Below, one piece after another: positions 12,832 through 23,975 of a DNA stretch of 64,000 nt (position 1 is the first letter of the stretch; every line of letters starts with the position of its first letter). The position numbers and the translations under genes are program-made. Under the pieces are notes generated by a model. It saw nothing but the letters and a program-made list of their open reading frames with translations, was not told the origin of the DNA and did not search any database. Origin of the DNA: Entonaema liquescens (lineage: Eukaryota > Ascomycota > Sordariomycetes > Xylariales > Xylariaceae); NCBI GenBank assembly GCA_902805475.1, contig CADCSX010000025.1, forward strand, positions 1,054,001-1,118,000. Reading direction: 5' to 3'.

Positions 12832-13224
12832 CCTAATGATACCAAGCTATAAGAAGAAATAAAAGCTTCTATTCTTACTTCTTTTTGAGGCGATGTTTTG
12901 AGGCTATAAACAAACGGCTTGCACTACTATGTATGTATGTATTTCCACGGGATGCATTGCGTAAGGGTTGGTCGTAAAGTATAACCAATTAGAATGTAGT
13001 TGCTTACATACGCCGCATGCGCGCTTAAGATAGATTCAAAGTGTATACATGTAAGGTAGGTATTTAAGCTTGATTGATCTCCACTTCGTGTTACATCTCG
13101 TCTAACGTTATACTTAAAAACAGCTAAGGTATCATTTTTGTGGCACTGACAGTTTTCTAGAATTAGGTACCTGTTATACTGTTACCTTGGAACGTTTTTT
13201 CCACGTGTCCGGGATAATTCTATT

Positions 13225-13258
13225 TAGTATCTTAGTATCTTAGTATCTTAGTATCTTA
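13225..13258. repeat. Tandem repeat, unit AGTATCTT, about four copies
   Basis: Four consecutive copies of an 8 bp unit lie in AT-rich spacer. No function is apparent. Confidence 0.8.
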
Positions 13259-15626
13259 GCGTATGTACATGTAAGACTTGGGTACCTAGCAAGCTAGCTA
13301 GGTATTTGACGAAAGTCTTTAATGTAGGTATTTGGTAAGATTCGCGTGTAACTTAACGTTCTTATGCTATCCAATAATATAGATTGGCTACCGAGTGCCG
13401 TACACTAGAAAAGATGCTTTAATGGAGTTAATTACTTTTCTCAAGGGGAAGAGAGAGCCACGACTTAAATTATGCGGGGCAGTTTATTGCCACTAGAAAT
13501 GGAGATTAGTAATTGAATTGCTTCACTCCGAACCATATCGGTGATTAAGAGGTTCCATTGGTGGTAGGTACATAGTAATGTTGAAACATCATGCTATCTA
13601 TGTAGTGTACAAAAAGGGGGGGGGAAGGGGGTTATGTAAACGTGTGTGTGCATTGATACATGTAAATTAGCAAAGCATTAAGAGAGCATTAGAAATGGAC
13701 GAGGTCCACTCACACACATTTACTAGGTAACTAATGTATTGTACAAGGGCGATAACATCCTTGATACTGGACCACATGGGAGGCAGGAAATACCATTACA
13801 TACCTTAGGTTAGGTACTTAGACATACTACCTACATAGGAGTTAGGTTAGGAGGTAGTTAGTAATTGATCTACCCTCCCCCCCACCCCCTTTACTTTAAC
13901 TCCAGATTTCTATCTCAACAAAGAAAGTACCCAGACGTGATACGACCTTTTCCCTCAACACTTCCATGGTATTGAAGACGTACGTACCAAGGTCCCGAGG
14001 TAGGGATCAAACCTTCAACAAGCACGACACCACACCAAGTCGAGGCTTTCAGCTCTGAGATGAAGAGCGAAAAAAAGCGATTGGTTTCATACCTTGCATC
14101 CTTCACGTAAGGCATATAGATGGGATGGTGGTGATATTGAAATCACGAGGACTCCCTCCGGAACCCCGTCGGACTTGCCTCATAGAGTATCTGACAGGTG
14201 AGAAGTCCCGTCGATCTACTGTGGTAGATAGACATCGATCAAAAGAAGATTGGTGCTCGGGATTACGATATCTCCGGTACCGTGGTAGACGTTAAAGCTC
14301 GGGGCTCTCTCAACTCTCACATAAGCCTATTCCGACCCCAAGCAGCCGCCAAGCTAGGACAACTATATTGTATGTACGACAGCCAGGACTGTTTGTTAGT
14401 TACTCCTATCCTCATGCGTCCGGGGTCGGCGAAGTAATGCTCCCCTTTTTTAGGGCTGAAATAACTGAGATACCAACAGCTAATGCTGAACCCACGATAT
14501 ATCTTATGAATAAGCTATTAGTCCGCCGGCATCTCCTCAGAAAGATGGGGGCCAGCAAGCAAGTCAACCGGGCCGCTGATAACCTTAAAAAAAGGTGGCC
14601 GATATTCAAGATTAGGTGATCCGCAGAATGTACCCGATGTGTCGGTCTTCTTCGTGTTTGTTAGTTACTCCTATGTATAAAGCAAATGAAACGTATGGAG
14701 CTATCGTCTCAGATCCGTCGAATGTGCTCGTCGCTTACGACTGCCATCAGGGCCACCGCCATCTTAGAAAGAAACATTTCCGGTGTCTACTATGTATTGT
14801 GACTTATGACGATCTCGAATCACACGTAGCAGCGGGCAAGCCGGTATTAGAGAAGAACGGTCTTTTTTACCTCTATGCAAAATTGAGGCACGGATACACG
14901 AGGTAGGCTAAGCGTAGGCTATTGGTTTAGTGAAGTCTGAGCCTCTCTAGACGAGCTTGCCTTGCTCTCGTTGTTCTTATTATGGTCATACATGACGTTT
15001 CATGGCCTGAGACTAATACACTCGCTTGCAAGCCATGGGAATTACCATATGTATGGGTCGTTGTTAGATGGATGTCCACGAAGATCGATTTAGGTAACGC
15101 TTATTCTCTTATCGTCGCCTATGATTTGCTGGAATACTATGCTTGACCTTTCCGGGGGCCTCTTTGGGGCCATGATGCTATTAATGATGCCCATATGTTA
15201 CCCACATGCCACCCACATGCCACCCAACTACTAGCCGCGCCAGCGCCAATGCCAGACCATGCCAACGAAGCCCTGTTAGTACAAAATCAGCCTTGACCGA
15301 TGGAACTTCATCTTACCATATTGCGGAGCCGGCGACCGAACCCTGTGCGAATGCCGCAATTCGACGAAATGTCCTTACATAATAATGCGAAATAGCTTCC
15401 CCAGCTGCCCCTATTACGACGTTACCATCCAGACGGATTCGCCATAGCTGCAAATACCCGCGCTTGTCCCTTCAACTAGAATCTGAGCATAGACTCTTTA
15501 TTTATGTATACGATCTCCATAACAATCCCCAGCGACTAGGCATCCCGGCATTTGGAGCCGAACCCCTGCCTTTCGACCTGGCTTGCCATTTACACCCACG
15601 CGCACTGGCCTACAAATTTATTATTT

Positions 15627-15645
15627 GACTGATAAGTAATCAGTC
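15627..15645. promoter_or_regulatory. Dyad upstream of the Zn2Cys6 gene
   Basis: A perfect 7 bp inverted repeat, GACTGAT and ATCAGTC, is separated by AAGTA. It lies about 200 bp before the start of the zinc-cluster regulator. Its left half plus spacer also reads as GATAAG. A dimeric regulator could bind it, possibly the gene's own product, but this rests on symmetry and position only. Confidence 0.25.
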
Positions 15646-15843
15646 GACTACTTCCGTCGATCGGGTCATCGCGCTTCGGATCATGTTTGCGAAAGTAGAA
15701 TAAACGACAAGCGAAATCACAACTTCTATTATACGGAAATAAAACCCGTAACTAAGCAGATAAAGACGACAACTAGATATAGGAGAGAGGAGAAGAAAAA
15801 AACCAGAATTAGGACCAGATTAAGCCTTTCCTGTCAGCCCGAC

Positions 15844-17860
15844 ATGAGACAGCCTCGTCGGAACAGCCCGAGCAGCCTCAGTCAACGATCGGGACGAACT
15901 TCCGATTCGTCGGAAAAGGGTTGCGAAAGTAGTCGACGATGCGACGGCTTAAAACCCACAAGGAAGAGGGCGAGTAAGCCCAAAGTCCGAACAGGTAAAA
16001 ACTATCCCCAATCAGCTCAAGATGGGACCAGTTAGCTGAGATCTGCTCCACCATACAAACAGGCTGTATTAGCTGCAAAAGAAGACATGTCAGTACATCT
16101 TCATAACTTCTGACTCCCTCTGCCATTCGGCTGTTGAGGCGACGTTGTCTGGCCGTGAATCAACGGTCGTGATAATCACCACGGCACCTTTCTTCGGCGA
16201 GCTTTTGGCTATGCATCTACCAATTTACTAACTCAATTGTGTATAGGTCAAATGTGACGAAGGCAAGCCATCTTGCGCAGAATGCGAACGTCTTGGACTC
16301 ATGTGTGAGGGCTATGCTCCGCCCAAAGTAAAGACGGCCTCATGTCGGCCTGAAAGGCTACTACTGCCAAAGCCGAAGCTTGCGTCGGTGCAACCGAGCA
16401 AGATTGCGGCTCTATCTCAACCGGTGGACTACCGGTCACCAACTCCACAAATGCCCACCTTCGGCTTTGAGATGAGTGAGGACGACAGGTGGTATTTTAC
16501 TCTGTTCAGGGACCAGATATCCCACGAACTCTCGCCGTACTTCCGGTCGAATTTCTGGTCTCGAACTTCTCTTCGGGACAGTATGGTAAACAAATGCATC
16601 CACCATTCTATCCTCAGTATAGGTGCATACGGCCGTGCTCTTATGGACCTCCGCGAGGGATACACGGCTAACGGAAAGTTGTGTCGGACATGGTGGCCTC
16701 CATCGGTGATGAACCGACATCATCAAGCGGCCCTTGTGCACCACGCCAAAGCTCTTTCCCACCTCCGATCCAATATCAGGTCATACGGGATCGACGGCCG
16801 TCTAACCATGGCGGCGACCCTCTTATTTATAGTGTTCGAGAACATGCAAGGGAACTACCTCAGCTCCGGGAACCTGATACGCAGCGGCATCAAAGTGCTG
16901 AGGAATATACGGGGCGCGGATTCCAAGTCTATCCTGCGCCGCCAGTGGTATCGGTGCTTATCGACCCCGCGAGACGAGGTCGACGAGATGACTATCATGT
17001 TCGCGCGCCACAGCGTCGCGACCGCGTGCATACCCTTCTCCCACGGCAAGTTCGCGTACCACATCCTCCTCACCGAGGACGAAGACGAGGACGGGGACAC
17101 GGGGCTGGACGGCCCGTTCACGTTCTCGCCGCCGCAGACCCTCGAGCAGGCGCGGCAGATATGGGACCACCTGATGGTGCAGGTCGCCAGCTTCCAGAGC
17201 AAGATCGCGTGGCACAATTCGAACCCCGAGTACGACTTCGACGAGCCGGCCGCCTTCCGCGAGCAGGCCATGTACCTGGCCCAGCTGAACGACATGGGCG
17301 TCGCGCTCGACTCCCTGCTGTTTAGTACCGTCGACAGCCGCGACCGCCAGGGGCTCGAGCTGCTGCGGCTGCACCACACGATAGCGTACGTGGGGACGTC
17401 GTGCTGCTTCGACTCGACGGAGATGATGTACGACCAGTACATACCGCAGTTCGAAGACGTCGTCCAGCGGTGCAAGCGCTTCACCGATTTCCCGTCCGAG
17501 GTGAATACGAAGATAGGCTTCATCAACGAGATCGGCCGGTTGCCTCTGCTGGCTTTCATAGGCATGAAGTGCCGGAAGGCCAGCGTTCGACAGGAGGCGG
17601 TGGAGCTGCTGACGCGGTGCGACTGGCGGGAGTCGACGTGGGACAGCGAGAACGTCGCGAACGTCGTGAACAGCATAATGAAGCTCGAGGGGCAGTTGGA
17701 TCCGGCAGATCCCGGCTACATAATTCCGGCTGAGGAGCGGTACGTGTGGTCGAATATATTCTGGGATTTCGAGAAGCGGCAGATGCTCCTCGAGTATACC
17801 AAGGCGTTGCCCAACGAGCTCGGCGAGTTCGACAAAGTTAGCTATGTGATGGGTGTCTAG
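15844..17860 (+). CDS. Zn2Cys6 fungal transcription factor
   Basis: Three exons, 15844-15994, 16063-16088 and 16247-17860, encode 596 residues. The middle exon is only 26 nt and carries part of the zinc cluster. Spliced, residues about 51-78 read GCISCKRRHVKCDEGKPSC and on to AEC...LMC. This gives the CX2CX6CX6CX2CX6C pattern of a binuclear Zn2Cys6 DNA-binding domain, preceded by a basic KRASKPKVR stretch. Intron 2 has a TTACTAACT branch site. The rest resembles the fungal-specific regulatory domain (Fungal_trans_2 type), with LLRLHHTIAYVG and NEIGRLPLLAFIG helices near residues 410 and 480. It acts in the nucleus; targets are unknown. From about 16920 the coding sequence becomes much richer in G+C than the 5' part. 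Confidence 0.88.
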
Positions 17861-18121
17861 GACCCTCGTTGTCTTCTGGGCGTACTTGGGAATATGATAT
17901 CACATTAGGTTAAGGGACAGCGGGCACGTAATATCATCTAAAAACACCGATTAGAATTGATAAATATTACCCCCAATACGAATTTTCGGTGTACCTCAAC
18001 CCGAGACGCAAGCCAAAAACATGCAGCACTGATATTTAGCTAGTAGCAAGGATTATTATACAATACTAGATACATAATAGAAAAAATAACAAAACAAAAC
18101 AATATCATATCTCGAAACACT

Positions 18122-18752
18122 TCAGCGCTTAGCCTTCCTCGCCGAGCGTAACGCGGAGGCCACGTCTCCGAGAATGCCCTCCTCTGCCTCCCTCTTGCGC
18201 TTCCTGATATCTGATGACTTGCGCCTTACCGTAGTCTCCTCGGCTAGAGCCATCTGAGCCCCGCCGGGACCACCAGGCGGCCCGGTCGGCAAGGGGAGCA
18301 GAGGGCCCTCACGGCCTTCCCATTCCTCAATAAACTTCTCCCCAGAACCGCCGATGGCCGAATCATGGGGTAGATACCTGCCACGGTCATAGAGTCAGTA
18401 CACGCTCACACAAATAGGAGAGTTCACGGAGGAATCACGAAGCCGTCGTTTGGCTATTGCTTAAATTTAAAGGGTGTCTCGGTTCCGAAGGAAGAACAGA
18501 GAGGGGAAACTGGGGTTCGTTACGTACGTTCTGGTTGGGTAGTTTCTATTCCTCCATCCACCGTAGTGTATGTTTTTGGGATCGTACATTTCTTAGAATG
18601 GTTAGCTGAGAGTCTTTTGTTTTGTCTTCGGATACCAAGGTAGACTTACTGACTGACACGGGTCTGGCTTGGACGGGGCCCTCGTCCGGTATGTCCTCGT
18701 CATGCTTGGGGAAGAACCGGTGGTAATTATGAGGCTGATGCATGTTTCTCAT
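18122..18752 (-). CDS. Unrecognised small protein, three exons
   Basis: I do not recognise the family, but the gene structure is strong. Exons on the minus strand are 18752-18650, 18591-18528 and 18377-18122, totalling 140 residues. Both introns are GT-AG (GTAAGT...CTAAG; GTACGT...GGCAG), phases match, and intron 1 has an AGCTAACC branch site. The protein has a His-rich start (MRNMHQPHNYHRFFPKHDED) and an aromatic second exon (MYDPKNIHYGGWRNRNYP). A Gly/Pro-rich segment follows, then a basic coiled end (RRKSSDIRKRKREAEEGIL, ending RKAKR). Coding-like sequence also continues upstream of the chosen ATG in the same frame (PEGWQQNGRRITPHTQGI), so a further 5' exon is possible. A nuclear location would fit the basic tail, but that is a guess. 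Confidence 0.55.
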
Positions 18753-18845
18753 AATGCCCTGAGTATGTGGCGTGATTCGCCTGCCGTTTTGTTGCCAGCC
18801 TTCTGGGTTCGTAGTTGCGTGTATCTTGTAACTATGAAAGCGGGT

Positions 18846-20913
18846 TTAGTAATTTCTTTTTTCTTTTTGGTATTTTCGGGTTTTGCCATACGTTACAACG
18901 GGTTGCACATTATTCTCCCCCTGATCATCGGACCTCACCCTGCAACCCCTCGCGGTACACCTGTAGCCGGACTTGCAATGAGGACACGAGTGCGGGTTTG
19001 CACATATAGCGCATGAGTAGTGCCAGCCGCAAGAGGCGCACCTGGTCCAGGGGCGATGCTTGAGACAATACCAGCCTTTCGTCCAGTTTTGCTCAAACAT
19101 AGTCCTCCATTCTGACGACAACTCATTCTTCCCCGCCGGTGGTGTATGCCTACACCATCGACCTAGGCCGACGTATTTAGGCTGTTCCACTGTATCCATA
19201 TACCTTGTGAGACGCGAGCGTAGGTCCGGAACACTGTTGGGACTGGCTCGGTATGCGCGCCAAAGCGAAGCGTTCGTCTCCGGGTGTCGATCCAGAACCT
19301 CACACAGCTTTTTTACATATGGGTTATAATATTGCTCTTGGGTTTCTTTTGTCATGGGTTGTTTCAGCGGCTCTAAAGCATCTGAAGTACCCTTGTGGGA
19401 TAAAAAGCTGTCAATTATGTATACGTCTTCGGCGAAGCCGGTGTCAGAGACTAAAAGAGGTTAGCTTTGTAAGTTAGAATAGGAATGTTAGTTCTTGTAA
19501 CTCACGCAGTCGAACTGCATGTTTGTGTTCCAATCCATAAGCGGCCTTGAAAATCTTCAATGTTACCTCGGTGTCTAATTGAGGTGTAGAAAACTCTCTT
19601 ATATGGCGGCCGGGGAACATGCCTGCCCAGTAAGAGAACCATTCCACCGTTCGAACATCATCAGCCAAATTTGCTGAGTGGACAGAAGCACTGAAATACC
19701 GTGTCGAAAGTTGTATGCTTGTGTTCGATAGCTGGTCGTCAAATTCGGACCTGTCATATGGATTTATGTCCCTGCGAACGTAGTCCCTCAAGTACCGTAG
19801 CCGCCCCATCATTGCCACACTAACATAGGTCATTATCTCCTTGTGGAAACCTGACTTCTGGAGATCCTTGGCGTCCCAACCATACGCCTCGGCTATCGTA
19901 CTGAACAACCGATCGGCGGCGTTAGTCCGGTTGAGAATTTCTAGTTCATGTTGGAGACTTTTCAGTTCTACGATTAAGAGATCGACATCCTCAAGCAGAT
20001 CCCTGCCTGCCGGGTTCGTGTGAGTTTGTCTAACCAGCCTTGTCCCTACGGCCCTTGACTCCTCGTAAGGATTCGTTTCCCGTGAGTACTCTCCTGTAGT
20101 GGACAGTTCACGCATTATGGCTTCTACAAAGTCCTCCGGCTGTTGATACTTATGGGCATCCTTAAGGACCAACACAATATCGTAAGGTTCGTGTTCATCG
20201 CTTACCATAACGGGTGCCGTCTCGGCTGGCTCCCTGGTATAGTAGCGGCTCATAGACGGTAGTGATTTGAGAAACCAATTGCCACGGAATTGGATTCTGC
20301 TCTTGGCCTCTTCGTCTAGCTTCTCCGAGCGTTTCCCAAGATAAGGAACGTGGACTGCCGGTTCTTGAGGAGTCCCACGCCACGTATTATTCGCTTCTTG
20401 GTTGAGCTCCTCTTGGGTACGACGCCAACGCGGATAGCCAGGAGTCGACCGCCCATGCTGAATTAACTGCCCAGGGACTACGGTCGGTTCATAGGCTGTA
20501 GTGTCCCTAGCTGTAATATTTGGCGTATGTCGTGTATCCCGCTGTGGTGGGGTATATACCGGGCGTTCAGGCCGGCGCCAAGTTCGTTCATTTTGCGCTG
20601 TCCCTCTATCTTGGGTCCAATATTGCCGGCGCCGTTGAGTTTCCTCGGCTATGCCAGCGTTGCCAGCGTTGCCAGCGTCGTCATTTCGTCGCCATGATGC
20701 ATTCGGATCTCGTAGTCCTCTCCGTGCAGGCGGAACGTATCGACCTGTGTTCATAATCGAATACAATATTTATTAGCAAACAGTCCTCGATTATTTATCA
20801 CTCGGAGATTAACTACCTGTTTGAGGTTCTACGTTCGTCCTTGGTGCAGGATTGTTCGTGTTGTTCTCGTTATCGCTGACATTGTAAATGTCATCTTCGT
20901 TGTTGTTAGACAT
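18846..20913 (-). CDS. Unrecognised protein with GRYVPPARR motif and Cys/His-rich C-terminus
   Basis: Three exons on the minus strand, 20913-20817, 20744-19506 and 19450-18846, join in phase to about 646 residues. Intron 1 is 72 bp (GTAGTT...ACAG) and intron 2 is 55 bp (GTGAGT...TTTTAG, GCTAACC branch). The acidic-Asn N-terminus leads into TGRYVPPARRG, a motif also found in RNA-associated proteins. An Arg/Pro-rich disordered part is followed by a helical middle (about residues 230-430). The last 90 residues hold WYCLKHRPWTRCASCGWHYS followed by CAIC...CPHC...CTARGC. These Cys pairs could bind two or more zinc ions, but the spacing fits no family I know. The last exon may be followed by another intron, since a perfect TTACTAAC branch and a CATAG acceptor lie just past the stop. 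Confidence 0.6.
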
Positions 20914-21680
20914 GACTGGATTTGTAACTTTCTGCTGATGTCACTGAGTATTACTAGTATCACAACTCCCAGAAATTGGGCAAGGAAGGGCTACCAGGTC
21001 AGACTGGGTCTGTATTTACGGCGAAAGATTGGTTCAAAGTCTTAGATTTATCTGTATGCCGCATTCGGCAATCCTTTATGCCCTACTACCCCGAGTTGGG
21101 AGACGAAGCCAGTTTACTCAAAGACTAATTATGCCTATTGTTTCTAAGGAATGTGGGCCATCTCAGCAGTATGGAGGGATTCTTACTGCCTATTGTAATA
21201 ATCTGGTCTTTGATAAATTAACAGAAAGATGAAATGCAGGTGAAGTAATACGCGAACTTACTATCGGACTTCCATCATTAATAACGAAGGCTTAAAGACC
21301 GAAGAATAATATTAGAAATGACATAGCTTGATTCAAACATAAAGCATTATAGAATATCATAATTATGCAATTATTTATAATTCATGCATTGTCGATATGA
21401 TAACATGCTTAAAAGCTTGAACCTGAACGGTGATCGTAAGACTTGGTAATGTCTAGCGATAACGGAATGAGGCATGAATCGATGTCTAGATAATGAAGCG
21501 GAAGTTCAAATAAAGGTGTCATATTAACAAGATGATGAGATGTTTGCTATAATATACTTCTCGATTGTCGTAGCTACCTATGTAATACGTTCCTTAGAGT
21601 CTACTTTATTAAATATACTGGCCCTACTAACTTATGTTCACTTAAAACTATTTGAAACAATGCAGATTAAGTACTCTTCT
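20914..21680. other. Intergenic
   Basis: AT-rich spacer between two minus-strand genes, with no domain-bearing frame. Presumably it contains the promoter of the Cys-rich gene and the 3' end of the ammonium transporter. Confidence 0.6.
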
Positions 21681-23405
21681 CTAAACCATTTTCTCGGGCC
21701 CCTCGCTGCTCTTGGTAGAACCTGCGCGACCGGCGTTAGTAGTCGAGACTTCAGGTGAACCTGTGAGGACGTCGCTGGTATGGCGCTGTAGTTCGACGTA
21801 GTCGTATGCGAACTCGCCTAGTTGGTCATCGTCAATGCCGACCTCTTCGTTCTCAGCCGAAACGCGTAGGCTCAGGCCAGGGATCAGGTTCATAAGGAAT
21901 AAAATTATGCACGTTAGCACGAACGAGTAGGAGAACCCCGCCACGCAGTCGGCGATCTGGTATCCTAGCTGTACGTAGTTGTGGTTGATCCATCCGCCAG
22001 AAATTTCGGTGAAACCGTCGAGAGCTGCTATATAATCGCTACGAGGTGATAGATCTTTAGTATGTGGCCGGCTAGAAGTAAAGGGAGGTAGTGACTCACG
22101 CTGCAAAGATACCAGTTAGAAGGTTACCAATTATCCCACCAATTCCATGGACAGCAAAAATATCAAGCGCCTCATCGACGCCCATGAGAAACTTGAGCTT
22201 AGTGGCAAAATTGCATCCGATGCCCCCCACGATGCCGAAGATGACTGCAGCCCAAGGGGTGACGAAACCGGCAGCGGGCGTGATAGCTACAAGACCCGCA
22301 ATCGCACCAGAACAGAACCCGACAACCGACCACTTCTTCTCAAGGCGATAGTCAAGAAGGGTCCATGTAATACCTCCGACGGATGCGGCCAGATGCGTCA
22401 CGATGCAGGCCATGACAGCACGCATATTAGCAGCAAGAGCGGAGCCGCCATTGAAACCGAACCAGCCGACCCAGAGGAATACGGTACCGAGGACGATGTG
22501 AGTGACGTTATGTGGACGATAGGGTAGGCCGGCAGACCTTGCGTACCCAGTACGCTTGCCGATCATGACGGAAAATGCGAGGGCGGCTGCACCAGACGAG
22601 ATGTGGACTGGAGTGCCACCAGCAAAATCCAATCCACCCATCTTAAAGGACCAGCCGTTGGCATTCCAAGTCCAGTAAGCGATAGGATCGTACACTATGG
22701 TAGCCCAAATGAACATGAAGACGATGCATGGGAGTACACGGGCGCGGTCGACTGCCGCACCGATCGCAAGAGCTGGTCTGAATCATATGCGTCTCGGCGT
22801 TAGAAACTTGATGCTGGAAAGGGGTTCTCAGGTTGCAGATCCACTTGATCCGTAGGATACTCACGTAATAGCGGCGAACATGCCTTGGTACAGACAGAAC
22901 AAGAGATCGGGAACCTTGGTACTGCCGACGGACGGTTGGGCGAGGGTCTTCATGAGGCCGAAGTTGGAGAGATCGCCAATGAAACTGCTACCGGTATGGG
23001 AGAAAGCCAAGCTGTATCCCCAAAAAAACCATTGAAAGTCGACAACAGCGATGGAGAGCATGGCCAGCATGATGAGCGAGAGAGCGGATTTTCGTCGCGC
23101 AAGACCTGAGTAGAAGAACCCGACGCCCGGAATCATGAGAAGGACGAGGGCAGCGCAGGTCATAATCCAGGCAAAGTCGCCGCCCTAAATTGGGAGAATA
23201 AATTCACCTTAGCATTTTTCTTCTTCATTTACTTTTATTTTTCTTTCTCACTAAACAGCAGCAATTGTACATCTTGCTTGTCAATTCATCTTTTCAATGA
23301 TCGTACCTCGTAGAACTGGTTGAGATCCTTAACGCCTTCGACATATCCGGCATCAGCAACGCCGACAACGCCATCGTACGGCGTAACGTATAAACTAGCC
23401 GACAT
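21681..23405 (-). CDS. Ammonium transporter, Mep2/AMT family
   Basis: Four exons on the minus strand (23405-23307, 23184-22865, 22777-22100, 22038-21681) give 484 residues, the normal MEP length. All introns are GT-AG with matched phases. Hydrophobic helices span nearly the whole protein, including GVGFFYSGLARRKSALS and the signature-rich stretch around NVTHIVLGTVFLWVGWFGFN. The two pore histidines fall at about residue 198 (TPVHISSG) and 350 (FAVHGIGG). They match the twin-His pair of yeast Mep2 (194 and 348); Mep1/Mep3-type proteins have Glu at the first site. The protein imports ammonium across the plasma membrane, and Mep2 types can also signal nitrogen starvation. The C-terminal tail is cytosolic and acidic. 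The frame is intact. Confidence 0.93.
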
Positions 23406-23966
23406 GTCGATGTCGCCGTGAACGAGTGAGTCAACCGCGACGTGGAATAGGAAACACAAATTTGAATACCCTCCTTCGACGAGACACACGTCCCAGATAT
23501 CCGGGGCGTCGCGATTTTGCTTTTGGCGACGGAATGAGACACAACGAAGGGAGAGAAGAGAATACGGAGTCTTGCTATCAGAGGTTACCAGGGGCGGGTG
23601 CCAGTGCCTAAATACGGCTCAGCTTGCTGCTCACAGTCCGGGGAGTCTCCCTCGATTGGCAAGATAGGTTGTTTACCTACTGATGTATATGTAATGTACA
23701 CTACATGCCTTACCTCAGTCGTTATCTGTACTCCGTACATGTAACGGGAGGGGAACGGGTACAAGGGACTCCATTTGCGTGGCTTGTACAACCCATGCAA
23801 TAGGTACCTGATGAAAGGACGAGTACGTCCCGATACCAAGGTTCTTTGTTCTTTTGATATCAGAGATATGGTAGTTCAGCTCTAGGCGAAGAGATATCGG
23901 ACCCCTGACCGATGTCCTTTCGACAGTCATTTTAAAAGAGCTATTGATAGGTGACTAGTGGAGATG

Positions 23967-23975
23967 CTGATAAGG
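23967..23975 (-). promoter_or_regulatory. Candidate GATA-factor site upstream of the ammonium transporter
   Basis: CTGATAAGG lies about 560 bp upstream of the transporter start, with another GATAAG at 24350-24355. AreA/Nit2-type nitrogen regulators bind HGATAR and control MEP genes in other filamentous fungi. Single GATA sites are frequent by chance, so this is weak. Confidence 0.22.

Larger units (their letters stand above)
12594..15843. other. Gene-poor spacer with short tandem repeats
   Basis: No gene is secure. Weak frames lie at 14368-14619 (83 codons) and 14616-14906 (96 codons, with one HFRCLLC stretch). They overlap by four bases, but neither has a recognisable domain or homogeneous coding composition. 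Around 13560-13880 there are G-runs, C-runs and TTAGGTTAGG-like repeats. CCCACATGCCA is tandemly repeated near 15200-15230. Confidence 0.5.

Noticed and set aside
13915..14115. Minus-strand frame of 66 codons with a tRNA-like GGTTTGATCCC on the minus strand
   Set aside because: No D-arm or anticodon stem can be paired, and the frame has no recognisable motif.
16855..17676. Long minus-strand and alternative plus-strand frames inside the Zn2Cys6 gene
   Set aside because: They are shadows caused by the GC-rich third positions of the real gene.
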